A DNA stretch of 64,000 nucleotides from Leguminivora glycinivorella (lineage: Eukaryota; Arthropoda; Insecta; Lepidoptera; Tortricidae). The notes under the pieces were generated by a model. It had not been told where the DNA came from and searched no databases. It saw only the letters and a list, made by a program, of their open reading frames with translations. This document shows positions 1 through 9,699 of this stretch, piece after piece. A program made the translations under genes and the position numbers. The stretch is from positions 24,449,967-24,513,966 of the forward strand of contig NC_062978.1 of assembly GCF_023078275.1 (NCBI RefSeq), in the 5' to 3' direction. Position 1 is the first letter of the stretch. Each line of letters begins with the position of its first letter.

Positions 1-35
1 TAATGTTGCGCTTAAAATAAACAATTGACGAACAG

Positions 36-944
36 TTAGTATTTGACATGATTGATAAAGAAGATCTGTAGGGTATAAAAAACTCGCTGGGCTCTTTCTA
101 AGTTTAATAGAGTGGTTTTAGCTGTGCCACCCCAAGATGAAATGCAATATGTTAGTATCGATTGACACAGGGCAAAGTAAACTTGCTTGATTAAGTTGTG
201 TTCACTGATAGAACGAAGTTTCTTGAATACATAAATTAATTTCCTAACTCTATTACACAGTACTTCAATATGATTTTTAAAAGAGAGGGTTTCATCAATC
301 ATCACTCCTAGATACTTAATTTTATCTGTACAGGCTATAGACGGGCATAAACAATGGTTGTTTGTTGTATCCTCACAAGTATGTGCGTAGAGTTTTAGAT
401 TATTGGGCATCGGGTAGGATTTCCGCATGGCAAAACTTATAAAATTCGTTTTGTCAGAGTTCAATGTTAGTAGGTGAAGTTTTAGCCAGTTAGTTACAAT
501 ATTAAATCCGTGCTGGGCATGATCGTGTACCTCATTTGTTGACTTTGCGGAAAAAAGTAGGGCAGTATCATCTGCGTATGAAATAATTTTGCCACAGTCT
601 AAATTTAGATTGCATAAGTCATTAATATAAACCAAAAATAGGGTAGAGGCCAAAACGCTTCCTTGTGGTAAACCAAAAACTGTGTTTTTTAAGTCTGAGC
701 TGATAATGTTATCTATTTTTACACATTGGGTTCTTTCGTCTAAGTAGCTCGCGATTAATTTGTTTTGTGTGCCCCTTATACCAAGTAATTCAAGCTTGTG
801 CAGTAAGATTTCAGTAGAAACGGTGTCAAATGCTTTTGCAAGGTCCAAGAAGATACCGATTGTCTTATTACCCTTATCTAGTTCCTGAACTAAGTAGTCC
901 GTTAGTTCGTGTATACGTGAACATGTATAAATGAACATCTGCAA
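36..944 (-). CDS. Non-LTR retrotransposon reverse transcriptase fragment (CR1/Jockey-like)
   Basis: An open run of 302 codons covers the RT palm, thumb and connection of a LINE. In order it shows the FLDLAKAFDTV motif (RT motif A, catalytic Asp, near residue 33), the GLPQGSVL motif (near residue 91), the catalytic YADDTALLF box (near residue 122), and the KIKYLGVMID segment (near residue 208). The C-terminal SWGG-T...L..AQR segment is typical of CR1/L2/Jockey-group LINEs. Such proteins copy their own mRNA at a nicked chromosomal target. The N-terminal endonuclease and fingers are missing, and the stop at the window edge comes soon after the family's AQR segment, so this is a 5'-truncated copy. 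The absence of internal stops suggests it is younger than most neighbours. The exact clade is an inference. Confidence 0.85.
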   Translation of the reverse strand: MQMFIYTCSRIHELTDYLVQELDKGNKTIGIFLDLAKAFDTVSTEILLHKLELLGIRGTQNKLIASYLDERTQCVKIDNIISSDLKNTVFGLPQGSVLASTLFLVYINDLCNLNLDCGKIISYADDTALLFSAKSTNEVHDHAQHGFNIVTNWLKLHLLTLNSDKTNFISFAMRKSYPMPNNLKLYAHTCEDTTNNHCLCPSIACTDKIKYLGVMIDETLSFKNHIEVLCNRVRKLIYVFKKLRSISEHNLIKQVYFALCQSILTYCISSWGGTAKTTLLNLERAQRVFYTLQIFFINHVKY

Positions 945-1162
945 CTAATTTATCGTCCTAAGGGTCTTTCTAGCCTAGTAAAACTGCAAATATTGTATAC
1001 TGAATTCGAAATGTCTTTTGTGTATTATTTTTAGAAAATGTTAATCAATATTGTCGGCTAACTTAAAACATTATAATACAAGCTCATATGATCTCAGACT
1101 TGAACTAAGTGGATAATGGATATGTCTAAAATCTGATTAAACACGTTACTATGTTACTCAAA
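945..1162. other. No feature recognised
   Basis: AT-rich sequence, possibly more of the LINE upstream of the RT fragment, but no conserved protein motif was seen. Confidence 0.3.
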
Positions 1163-1315
1163 CATCTTCCTTGCCTTGGCCGGGCGAGTTATGAGAGCCT
1201 GGGGATTTTGGTTTTTAATTCCAAGAATTAACATAGGCTTGGTTCCGTAGTTTTAGATACGATTTTAGTACCAATTTTACAAAACTGAATTTTATCTGAC
1301 ATTCCCGAAGATCAC
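1163..1315 (-). repeat. Divergent SINE-A body fragment
   Basis: The order of short blocks (GAGAGCCTGGGG, then TTCCAAGAATT, then a TTCCGTAG-like block) parallels the body of the tRNA-derived SINE-A copies at 3094, 8205 and 44907. It is strongly diverged and has no tRNA-like head. Confidence 0.35.
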
Positions 1316-1317
1316 CC

Positions 1318-1455
1318 AAAAGTTGTCTGGAAGAGATCGCTCTTAAGCGATAAGACCACCTGTGTTACCTCTGTATAATTGTTTTTGTTTCTTGTGCATT
1401 ACTTGTAAACTATGTGAGGTGTGCAATAAAGAGTATTGTATTGTATTGTATCAGA
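1318..1455 (+). repeat. LINE 3' end with TATTG-type tail
   Basis: A lepidopteran LINE 3'UTR-like block containing GAGATCGCTCTTAAGCGAT is followed by GCAATAAAG (poly(A) signal) and then repeated GTATT/TATTG units. AATAAA followed by a short microsatellite is the usual end of CR1-group LINEs. No coding part is attached. Confidence 0.65.
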
Positions 1456-1486
1456 TCATACGATGTTTTTCTTCATAAAAAAGTGA

Positions 1487-1778
1487 TCAACTCAATAAAA
1501 AGTGATCCCCGCACGTTGTATGGCCCCACACGATCGTCGCCTGCGCATAGCGCCGGACCTTCACAGGAAGCTCACACCTGCTAACTATAACTCTGTTTAT
1601 GCTGGCGGCTGTCACACTGGCGCCGCATCCGGGTGGAATCTGAAATAAATGCAATATACTTATTAAGAAAAAGTGACCATATGACATTTTAGTCACTGGT
1701 ACTGTAGTCACTGTGGTCATGTAGATACTGGTTTGATTCCAGCCGTGGGCAACATACTAGAAGCCCTGCACCGATGGC
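1487..1778. other. No feature recognised
   Basis: A short open frame exists on the minus strand but shows no recognisable motif. I treat it as chance. Confidence 0.3.
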
Positions 1779-1883
1779 ATGGTCGCGTGATAAACGATAA
1801 AACATCAGGCCGTCCCTATCGCACTTACGAATAGTGCGAAAGGGACGGCCTGATGTTCTATACTTTATCGCGCGACCATGCTT
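1779..1883. mobile_element. Palindromic MITE-like hairpin, family of 33770
   Basis: Outer ends GCATGGTCGCG and CGCGACCATGC face each other. Inner arms ACATCAGGCCGTCCC and GGGACGGCCTGATGT surround a short loop flanked by TCGCACT and AGTGCGA. A related copy lies at 33770-33852. Confidence 0.7.
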
Positions 1884-2015
1884 GCCTACCTGATCACTGA
1901 AGCTTTCAGGAGCATCGGCTTATTAAGCAGTTTAAATTTTAATTTGCACAATACAATGGAAACTTAGTAATAAAAATTAACCTAAAACTATAACGAAGTA
2001 CAAAACTAAAACTAA

Positions 2016-2694
2016 TGTTGTTGTTGTTGTTGTTGTAGTCCTAAGGCACCCCAGAGGTGCAAAGGGCCTTCACAAGCTCGCGCCACGCCTTTCTATCTTC
2101 AGCGACCCTCGTGGCCTCGCTCCAGCTCAGACCAGCCGCTCGTAGCTCATTTTCGACGGACCGCTTCCATGAGTGAACAGGGCGCCCGGGGCCACGGCTT
2201 GCATTCTGCGGTTTCCAGTCGAAAGCAATGCTCGCATTATTTCTTCCCCCTCTCCGAAGAGTGTGTCCAATCCATCTCCATTTTCGTGTCGCGATTTCCT
2301 CGTCAATGGGTGTTTGCTGGCATATACTCCACAGGTCTTGATTTCGGATAGTGTTTGGCCAGAAAACGCGAAGGATCGACCTCAGGGACTTGTTGACGAA
2401 TACTTGGAGCTTTTTCGTTAGGCCCTTTGTCACTCTCCACGTTTCGCAGCCAAACAGTAGCACAGATTTCACTATGGATTCGAAGAGGGAAAGCTTGATT
2501 CGACGCGTGAGCACATTTGACTCCCAGACGGCCTTTAACTGAGCAAACGCAGCCTTCGCCTTTTTTATTCTGCTGTCGATGTCGTCGTCCGCTCCACCTT
2601 CCTCAGTCAACACGCTCCCTAGGTACACAAACTTGGACACCGAGTCTAGGCTCTCGCCCCCCAGTGTCAGCGGATCCGCGGAACTAATATATAC
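2016..2694 (-). CDS. RTE-clade LINE, C-terminal end of the RT protein plus (CAA)n tail
   Basis: The frame reads through FVYLGSVLTEEGGADDDIDSRI, KLSLFESIVKSVLLFGCETW, RKWRWIGHTLRR, RGPGRPVHSWKR and DRKAWRELV, the usual order at the C-terminus of RTE/BovB-type LINE proteins. Homology starts near 2685 with DPLTLGGESLDSV, upstream of any ATG, so no real start codon is present. The protein ends at 2041 and is followed almost at once by a (CAA)n run, read as (GTT)n on the plus strand at 2016-2038, as RTE tails do. It is 5'-truncated with an intact terminal ~215 codons. The same strand continues into an unrelated RT-associated fragment at 2684. Confidence 0.85.
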
Positions 2695-3085
2695 CTAAAA
2701 ATTTTAAAATTATATGAAAAAAAAATAAGGTACCTATTAACCAGGCAAGGTCACCGAGGTCTGAACCCGCCGGTAAGGTTCCCATAAGGCTGGCTGCGTT
2801 CCCCCTTTGGATCGCAATGCCATCAATTCGTTGGACGAGGAACGAGCCAGCCCTACGGTCCCCGGTGATCTCACAGATTTTTTTTGATAGCTCCCTAGTT
2901 AATTTGTGGGCGCTTGGGCACCACGGTCCTAGAGTTTCGACTGCAAATGCTGCAAATATATGATGGTCCGTGAGGGCTATATATTTGCGACATTTTGCCG
3001 CTTCAGCAGCAGCGGCTGCTCCGCCCGCTCTCATTGAGGTTGAGCTGAGGTGAGACGGCGCCAGGGTGTCCACACAGTGGCATCG
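2684..3085 (-). pseudogene. C-terminal region of an RT-associated mobile-element protein
   Basis: About 110 codons begin with C-V-D-T-L-A-P-S-H, run through an Ala-rich segment to KYIAL, then AVETLGPW, EITGDRRAGSFLVQRI and AIQRGNAASLMGTLP. I recognise this as the conserved C-terminal tail of a reverse-transcriptase protein family found in many invertebrate genomes. A second, more decayed copy lies at 25095-25590 and includes the preceding DGKRPDG block. The start is internal, since the in-frame residues before VDTLAPS no longer match, so this is a truncated relic. Its final residues run into the RTE insertion. Confidence 0.6.
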
Positions 3086-3093
3086 GCTTAGAA

Positions 3094-3434
3094 ATCATCC
3101 GTCATCATCCTCCATGCGTTATCCCGTCATTCAACATGGCTCGTGAAACCCCGGAGCCGCTTTGGCGTTTTGACAACTAATCCCACGATTTGGCGTAAAT
3201 ATAGACACTAGTTTTACGAAAGCGACTACCATCTGACCTGCCAACCCGAAAAGTAACTATACCTTATTGGGATTTGTCCGGTTTCCTCAATATGTTTTCC
3301 TTCACCGAAAAGCGACAGGCAATATCAAATGACAATTCGCACAGTTCCTAAAAACTCATTGGCACGAGCCGGGGTTCGAACCCGCGTACTCCGGATTAAA
3401 AGACGCACGCTCTTACCGCTAGGCCGTCAGCACT
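3094..3434 (-). mobile_element. tRNA-derived SINE (SINE-A)
   Basis: Read on the minus strand it starts with a tRNA-like head (CCTAGCGGTAAGAGCG as A-box-like, GGGTTCGAACCCC-type B box near 3372). The ~250-bp body follows. Copies sharing head and body are at 8205, 44907 and 63152. Pol III internal promoters of this form mark tRNA-derived SINEs. Confidence 0.8.
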
Positions 3435-3455
3435 TTTTTTATCCAGACTATCTAA

Positions 3456-3733
3456 GGGGATTTTCAGAATGTGGGTCCCCCCGATTAGCGTAAGTTGTTA
3501 ACAAAAATTAACTCGCTGTCAGTTTTGTGACGACATGTAAACATAAAATCTGTATAAAAAAGTTACTTTTTTCACATTCTGAATGTAGACTATCGCTTAA
3601 AGTTTATGTAATTAACACAATAACAATTTTTTTTTGAAATTTCATGCTTAATTATATTCACAAAACTGACAGTGAGTTAATTTTTGTTAACGACTTACGC
3701 TAATTGGGGGGTCCCAAATTCTGAAAATGCGCC
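3456..3733. mobile_element. MITE with ~78-bp inverted ends and TAA target duplication
   Basis: Terminal arms (left GGGGATTTTCAGAAT, right ATTCTGAAAATGCGCC) extend inward through GTTAACAAAAATTAACTC. TAA flanks both sides (3453-3455 and 3734-3736). A TAA duplication fits PIF/Harbinger-type insertion. No ORF. Confidence 0.75.
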
Positions 3734-3792
3734 TAAGACCAGACCGGCATTTGAAGCAATACATTTTGTGTTTAGGCACATTTAAAGCAGAA

Positions 3793-3893
3793 GTCTGCTG
3801 CAGAAGACCGTGCAAAATGGAGAGCCTTCGTACGCAAAATAACATGTGGTCGCGACCCTCAGTCATGAGGAACCGAGGAAGAAGAAGGCACAT
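3793..3893 (+). pseudogene. LINE RT C-terminal remnant with GAAGAAG tail
   Basis: Reads AAEDRAKWRAFVRKITCGRD then a stop, followed by a GAAGAAGAAG run. This is the usual ending of RTE-like LINE proteins (an A-x-DR-x-x-W-x-x-xV motif). Only about 27 codons remain. Confidence 0.6.
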
Positions 3894-3895
3894 TT

Positions 3896-4500
3896 AAATA
3901 ATCAATCAAAAATATTTATTTGTATAAATAAGGGTACATAATAGATGGGCAATACATTTTCATTTCAATCCTTATTTTACCACAGTTTGGCGTTCAAATA
4001 TTTAATCCTTATAACTAACTTAGCTTGTATACATTATATGTACAAGCATGCGCTCTTAGGTATAATTTAAATAGCACAAATTAATTAAATGTCTAGCACT
4101 AATAACTAAAAATTATCAAAATAAATTAAATATAATATAAATGATTTTGCAATTATATTCAAATTAATTAATTTAATAACACATTTTAAATACACTATAA
4201 ATACTATAATCAATGGCCAATTCCTTACTTATAAATCACACTTTTCTAAAAACTCATTAACAGAATAATAGGTACATTCCATTAAATGTCTATACAATTT
4301 TCTTTTAAATAAATTAAATGGGAGTTCCTTAAAATGATCAGTGAGACAATTAAATATTTGTATTGCCATTCCATAAACATTCTTCTTAGGAAGAGATATA
4401 TTTGTCAGCGGCATAAAAAGTTTGTTCCTATAATCACTTCGCTTTGATGTCATAGTAATTGTTCTAAAGCAAGACAGGTTTTTCCGAACAAAAATACAGA
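3896..4500 (-). pseudogene. CR1-group LINE 3' end with C-terminal coding remnant
   Basis: On the minus strand, 74 codons (4229-4453) read RNKLFMPLTNISL...GMAIQIFNCL...FKRKLYRHL...YYSVNEFL, matching the extreme C-terminus of CR1/Daphne-like LINE proteins. About 300 bp of AT-rich 3'UTR follows and ends with an AATAAATA-type signal near 3905. It is 5'-truncated. A similar AATATTTATTT terminus appears inside 57030-57350. Confidence 0.65.
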
Positions 4501-4529
4501 TTTCGTATATGTACTATTAAATAAATTAA

Positions 4530-4790
4530 ATAAATATAAATAAATATTATAGGACATTCTTACACAGATCGACTGAGTCCTACGGTAAGCTCAAGAAGGC
4601 ATGCGTTGCAGGTACTCAGACAACAATATATATAATATATAAATATTTATATACATAGAAAACATCCATGACTCAGGAACAAATATCTGTGCTCATCACA
4701 CAAATAAATTCCCTTACTGTGATTCGAACCCGGGACCGCGGCGTAGCACGCAGGGTCACTACGCACTAGGCTAAACCGGCCGTCAGATAA
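4530..4790 (-). mobile_element. tRNA-derived SINE (SINE-B)
   Basis: The minus strand shows a tRNA-like head with B box GGGTTCGAATCAC, then the TGAGCACAGATATTTGTTCC and TTTCTATGTATATAA blocks and a TATTTATTTAT tail. Other copies: 45660-45915 (complete), 61040-61400 (split by a MITE), 21530-21645 and 62508-62570 (3' parts). Confidence 0.8.
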
Positions 4791-5070
4791 GCAACTATTG
4801 AAAACCACATCATAATATCTCATTTATGACACGTTTACAAATAACATGTTATGGGGGGTAGGGGGGAGGCACCTCGCCCATTCAGCCATTAGTGTTAACG
4901 ATGTTTTGTCAATGACTAGCGTTTTCCGAGAACAGGCGTTATAAGCTTTTGGTGTGTGAATATTGTTGTTATTTTGCCTATATTTACAGCCCGATTTAGA
5001 TTTTTCGGATCGTGTTTGGATAAAAAAAAATATTACTAAAATGTCTACGGTTTAACCACGATATAAAATA
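4791..5070. other. No feature recognised
   Basis: No ORF, repeat match within the window or palindrome was seen, apart from a GGGGGGTAGGGGGGAGG purine run near 4853. Confidence 0.3.
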
Positions 5071-5071
5071 A

Positions 5072-5263
5072 CCTAACCACAAAATTAATAACCTAACCAC
5101 AAAATTAAAATTTTGAAAAAAACCCCCGACCGCGACCTAGTCGACCGATTTTCATGAAACATGGCTAAGAACACTCCCGACTAACACAGCTTTCAAATGA
5201 AAGAAACTAAATCGAAATCGGTTCATCCGTTCGGGAGCTACGATGCCACAGACAGACACACAC

Positions 5264-5298
<35 letters not shown>

Positions 5299-5411
5299 CG
5301 TCAAACTTATAACACCCCGTCGTTTTTACGTCGGGGGTTAAAAATTAGAAAAACCCATGGCTAAGAACACACCCGACTAATTCAGCTTTCAAACAAATAA
5401 AAATTAAATCT

Positions 5412-5414
<3 letters not shown>
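5072..5414 (-). repeat. Interspersed repeat Rep-A with (ACAG)n, plus a partial second copy
   Basis: Conserved blocks CACAAAATTAAAATTTTG, GACCGATTTTCATGAAAC, GGTTCATCCGTTCGGGAGCT and a (ACAG)n tract end in CGTCGGGGGTTAAAA. A partial second copy follows to 5414. The same family recurs at 7122, 21950, 32008, 33265, 60475, 61410 and 62928 in both orientations. It is non-coding and of unknown class. Confidence 0.8.
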
Positions 5415-5416
<2 letters not shown>

Positions 5417-5458
<42 letters not shown>

Positions 5459-5475
5459 GTTTATGTGTGTTTTGA
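5417..5475. repeat. (GT)n microsatellite
   Basis: A run of GT dinucleotides with TATA and TTTA interruptions at its right end. Confidence 0.95.
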
Positions 5476-5745
5476 GTTAGATAGGTTAAAGTAAGTAATT
5501 CTCCAGTTTCCTCATACGTTTGTTTCAAATAAACATCGCTGCTCCTGACACCCAATTACTGGATATGGGTTTTGCCAATTAATTGTTTAGGAATGTACGG
5601 GTTCGTTAACATCGCGTTTGATCACTACTGCGTGTGGTCCTAGCGTGCATGATAAACAGACAGACATGTTTATATGTAGACAACGCATGTAAAAAGTTTG
5701 CATATTCACATCCATGGAGTGTTTAGACTGGGTCTTCCTTGAGCT
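5476..5745. other. No feature recognised
   Basis: No ORF, palindrome or in-window repeat was seen. Confidence 0.3.
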
Positions 5746-6198
5746 TATTAGGCTTGTGTCGTTCACGAACTATGAACTGTTAGGAATAAAATCTCATCAA
5801 TGACCGAAATGAACTGAATCTTTCCGTGCTCTGAGAATCGGTCTTTGCTCATTTAGTTCAGTATAGGATCGGCGAGCGCGAGCGCTTTGGATCGAGAACG
5901 AGTGTGTGACTGCGCCGACCGAGAGCGAGAGCTACTTGGCAGAGCTACAAAAAACGTCAAGTTTTCATATTAAACTTCGGTTACTTACAACCTATCAACC
6001 CGGAAAGTTACTATCTGTGGACTATTCGTATCATTTTGACACTATTCGGTCCCATTCGTTCTGATCTTTCCGACCGCAGTGGTCACTGGTCTGGCTGAAC
6101 TAAATGAGCAAAAGACCCAAAAGAGCGAACTAGTTCGTGGGAGCGATTGAACGAGATCGGAGCGCTCCGATCAACGAACGAAACGGCACAAGCCTAGA
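5746..6198. mobile_element. ~450-bp foldback MITE
   Basis: Ends TAGGCTTGTGTCGTT and AACGGCACAAGCCTA are inverted. Inner blocks GCTCATTTAGTTCAG (5848) and CTGAACTAAATGAGC (6095) pair again, giving long discontinuous inverted repeats around a G+C-richer centre. Confidence 0.65.
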
Positions 6199-6228
6199 GC
6201 TTATACCTCTGCCAAATACCTCGGCTAA

Positions 6229-6363
6229 GTGCGTTTTCACATTATCCGATCCAACATCGGATGTCGGACCGATATCCCATATATTTACTCCGCCATCTTT
6301 GGTTTTTTTCTTTTGAACTCCTTCCTACTACCGATATCGGATCGGATATATGTGAAAACACAC
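6229..6363. mobile_element. MITE-H1 copy 1 (TAA duplication)
   Basis: A 135-bp element with ends GTGCGTTTTCACAT and TGTGAAAACACAC, flanked by TAA at 6226-6228 and 6364-6366. It shares GATATCGGATCGGAT-type arms with copies at 14148 and 52746. All three copies have TAA on both sides, which fits a PIF/Harbinger-like mechanism. Confidence 0.85.
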
Positions 6364-7121
6364 TAATGGTTATACTTATTGGCATGACGCGACACGGAAT
6401 GATATTTGTTCAAATTATTTAATACATTTGAATTTGACTTCCAGGCAAAATTGAAAATATTTTTATAGAAAACTTGACAGACACATTTGGCCGATTTTAC
6501 AATAGTGATAATTGTCGCTAGATAATGACACTTCGTTCATTGCCTGTCCAACAAGCAAATATTGACGTCTAGTGAAAACGATACTTTTTTTTTTCCTGCT
6601 TTGAAGGGAAAACCTAAAACTTAACATTTGCCAACGATACTTATCAATCCATAAATTGGCACAGAATTGTCAGCGTCAGGTGTCAAATGTCATTGTGGTG
6701 AAATGGCGCAATGGTGCCGGAATGATCTAATCGAATGATAAACCTAAGGTTATATCATACCTATTTGAAAAGTATATTAAAAGATACTGATAAGATTTTA
6801 ATAAGTATTTTTTAATATGATTTGTAACGTTCTCACACATCATGTTTTAGTAATGCTGATACGGTATGCTGCGCTCTATTTACATATATGTCTGTGGCAG
6901 CACAGTACAGAGCAAGTGTGTGGTTACTGTTCGTAATGGTCTGGGCTTCCGCTCCAAAATAGTCGTTTTATACTAACCCAACTTTACCCAATCTTGAATG
7001 TATTATTACCAGTATTCGGTGGTTGGTCGAACTTCTAAAGAGACCGCACAATAATAGTTAATTTCGAGACTTGAAAAGTATTTATACGTTATACGTCATG
7101 GGTGGTATTTTACCCGATTAT
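6364..7121. other. No gene; short TGTCA-rich inverted blocks
   Basis: 6440-6730 contains loosely inverted TGTCA-bearing blocks resembling a decayed MITE (compare CCTGTTCAACAAGGCAATATT at 21062). The rest shows nothing recognisable. Confidence 0.3.
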
Positions 7122-7320
7122 GGATAACCTAACCACAAAATTAAAATTTTGAAAATCCCCGACCACGACATAGTAGACCGATTTTCATGAAACATGACTA
7201 AGAATACTCCCGATTAACTCAGCTTTTAGACAAAAAAAACTAAATCTTAATCGGTTCATCCGTTCGGGAGCTACGATGACACAGACAGACACACACAGAC
7301 AGACAAACAGACATAATCCA
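7122..7320 (-). repeat. Rep-A copy
   Basis: Carries CACAAAATTAAAATTTTG, TTTTCATGAAACATG and CGTTCGGGAGCTACGATG, then a short ACAG tract. The terminal CGGGGGTT part is missing. Confidence 0.75.
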
Positions 7321-7609
7321 AGATGGCGGACCTTTACTAAAATGGCGTCAGCATATTTTGTAAGAAAGTATCGATTATCGATTTCCGATGAAAGTATCGC
7401 CCTTAAGATTATGTTTTTCAAATATTTCAAATAAAACGATTCAACTATTTGTTTGTAACTACAAATAGGGAACTTTCCTGTATGTAGTTAAATTATTTAT
7501 GATAAAGCATCAAATAATACAAGAAAAACATTGACAGTAGTTACCATATTACGAGCAAACCGTTCAATTTCGTTTTTACAGTAAATAATAAAAAACTGAT
7601 TTGACTGTA

Positions 7610-7932
7610 TATAAGCATAAATTAAATATAACAAGATACCATCCCATACATTAAAATGCGACCGTCTTAAACCGCGCTTACACTCCACCACACATAGATG
7701 GCGCCACAAAAAAATGTCTTGTAGCTTTCGATTATACTTGTAGATGGCGTTAAGTGTCACTTTTGACATAGATTTACGGCTCGGAATTGACACTTAATGC
7801 CAATCTACAAATAATCGGTGGCAACAAGGCATTTTTTGTGGCACCATCTATGTGTGGTGGAGTGTAAGCGCATTCGTAGGCGGTCGCATTTTAATGTATG
7901 GGATGGTATGATCTTGTTATATTTAATTTATG
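7610..7932. mobile_element. ~320-bp MITE with ~140-bp inverted arms
   Basis: The left arm TAACAAGATACCATCCCATA pairs with TATGGGATGGTATGATCTTG. Pairing continues through ATTAAAATGCGACCG, TACACTCCACCACACATAG and AGATGGCG-type blocks towards a centre near 7772. Confidence 0.8.
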
Positions 7933-8204
7933 GTATAAGGAAGGAAGTCATCTCTCTTGTGCATTAAAGATGAAACAAATACAAAGGTTAGTTCGGCCAC
8001 AACCATAGGGAATACATCAAATGGGTAGAACGGGGCAAATTGGCGTCTTTGAGGTTGAAATGAAACCCCGCGGGTATCGTATCTGTAGACGGTACTGACG
8101 GCAGTAACTGCATTGCCCAATACGTGGGTACAATTGAATTGTGGACTGATTGGATGGCGTTATGCCTTATTGCTACATCTGAATCCTAAAAATCGACATA
8201 AAAA

Positions 8205-8445
8205 ACGTAATCATCCTCCTTGCGTTATCGCATTTGCCACGACTCATGCTCATGGGAGCCTGGGGTCCGCTTTGACAACTAATCCCAAGATTTGGCGTAT
8301 GCTAGTTTTACGAAAGCGACTGCCATCTGACCTTCCAACCCGAATGGTAACTAGGCCTTTTTGGAATTAGTCCGGTTTCCTCACGATGTTTTCCTTCACA
8401 GTTAACAAAGACTAGGTTACTAATCGTGCCTTCACCGAAAAGCGG
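8205..8445 (-). mobile_element. SINE-A copy, truncated at a hairpin
   Basis: The body matches SINE-A (GGGAGCCTGGGGTCCGCTTT, CTTCACCGAAAAGCG). The tRNA-like head is missing because the sequence switches into the perfect palindromes at 8446. Confidence 0.75.
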
Positions 8446-8530
8446 TTGGCACATCAAAAACGTCATTACGTTTTTGATGTGCCAAGTATTAGTTTTTTTA
8501 ATAAATCATTATTTATTAAAAAAACTAATA
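8446..8530. repeat. Two adjacent perfect hairpins with the same CATT loop
   Basis: 8446-8485 is an 18-bp perfect stem starting TTGGCACATCAAAAACGT with loop CATT. After one base, 8487-8530 is a 20-bp perfect stem starting TATTAGTTTTTTTAATAAAT, also with loop CATT. Confidence 0.95.
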
Positions 8531-8585
8531 GGAAAGGACAAACAAACATACAAACACACTTCCCCATTAATATTAGTATGGATAA
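8531..8585 (+). repeat. Rep-C 3' fragment
   Basis: GGACAAACAAACATACAAAC followed by CCATTAATATTAGTATGGAT matches the end of Rep-C (complete at 8701). Confidence 0.7.
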
Positions 8586-8700
8586 AGTTATGAATAATAA
8601 AACAGCGTAAAAAGTTGAAAAGGAACAAGAAACTTTAGGAGTAGACTAAGTTTAGTCTAGTTAAAATCAACTTGTGTTGTTATGTTATTTCTATAAGACT

Positions 8701-8940
8701 AGCTTTTGCCCGCGGCTTCGCTCGCGTTAAATTCGAAGATTGCGGAATGTTCCATACAAACTCCCACCCCCCAATTTAGGGAAGCGGGGGGATCAGAAAG
8801 AGACAATTTTAGCCTATGTCACTCTCCATCCCTTCAGCTATCTCCACTTAAAAAAAATACTTCAATTCATCGCTCCGTTTTGACGTGAAAGACGGACAAA
8901 CAAACAGACACACTTTCCCATTTATAATATTAGTATGAAT
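8701..8940 (+). repeat. Interspersed repeat Rep-C
   Basis: Starts GCTTTTGCCCGCGGCTTCGC, passes CACTCTCCATCCCTTCA and TCGCTCCGTTTTG, and ends ATTTATAATATTAGTATG. Copies: 21300, 29765 (minus), 48250, 56985. A non-coding family common in Lepidoptera; class not assigned. Confidence 0.8.
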
Positions 8941-9240
8941 ATGAATTTTAAAATAGCCAGTGCACCCACCATGACTAATCGAGTTTGTTATTATTTCTCT
9001 TTGCCCATTTCTAAAATTAAATTCTTAAAAAGCACCCAACAGTGCACGTTTCCGTAAACAAAGTTGGATTTATTCTACAAGTCCCCTGGAAGTTGGGGCG
9101 TATTTCAAACTTGCAACCATTAGTGCGATATATGTTATTATACACGAGAGAGTCGGGTTTTTATGCGACCAGTGTATCTAACTACATATATGTTAATGTC
9201 GATTCTTAACCGTTACATTCTTTTTTCTACTCCCGAACTG
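8941..9240. other. No feature recognised
   Basis: No ORF with motifs and no in-window repeat was seen. Confidence 0.3.
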
Positions 9241-9326
9241 TTATTCGTCATTTACAGGGTCGTGCATAGATCTTTAAAACCCTACATAAAAGTCTATTCC
9301 CCAAAGCCAGCATCCGCCGGCTTTCC

Positions 9327-9402
9327 GCGCATGCGCGCAGTATCGAAAAAACTGAAAACGCATTGTTTGGCTCTGTAACCATGGCAACGCAATGTTATAA
9401 AG
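9327..9402 (+). promoter_or_regulatory. Candidate promoter-like motif cluster (NRF1-like, X-box, TATA)
   Basis: GCGCATGCGC (9327-9336) matches the NRF1/Ewg palindrome core. GTAACCATGGCAAC (9375-9388) fits the RFX X-box consensus GTNRCC-N0-3-RGYAAC exactly. TATAAAG lies at 9396. A short ATG frame follows at 9530 but ends after 13 codons. No downstream exon could be found, so function is speculative. Confidence 0.3.
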
Positions 9403-9549
9403 ATAAGGCGTGCGTGCGCGGGAAGGCTTTGGGCAGCTGAGCTGACAGTGCAAACCTTTGCGTCAAAATACAAGAAACAGTGTGAATTTCACGAAAGTTA
9501 TTCTAGAAAACTATTAAAAACTAAGTGCATGGTCGTAGAAAAAGTATTA

Positions 9550-9673
9550 TATGCAACGGTGTTTAACTGAGTCAAAAAATACTCGTGGCGTCTTAATAAC
9601 AATTTTCGGCTTCGCCTCACATTGTTATTATCGCCACTCGTCTTTTTTGACATCCTTTAAACGCCTGTTGCAT
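9550..9673. mobile_element. Small MITE
   Basis: ATGCAACGGTGTTTAA pairs with TTTAAACGCCTGTTGCAT, and GTCAAAAAATACTCGTGGCG pairs with CGCCACTCGTCTTTTTTGAC. The centre carries AACAATTTTCGG. Confidence 0.75.
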
Positions 9674-9699
9674 GAAATGCTATTTTTTTACTAGCCTGT

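Noticed and set aside
3360..3430. tRNA-like B boxes (also 4720, 45172, 45718, 49855, 61360, 63210) considered as tRNA genes
   Set aside because: None folds with a complete acceptor stem and all continue into shared SINE bodies.
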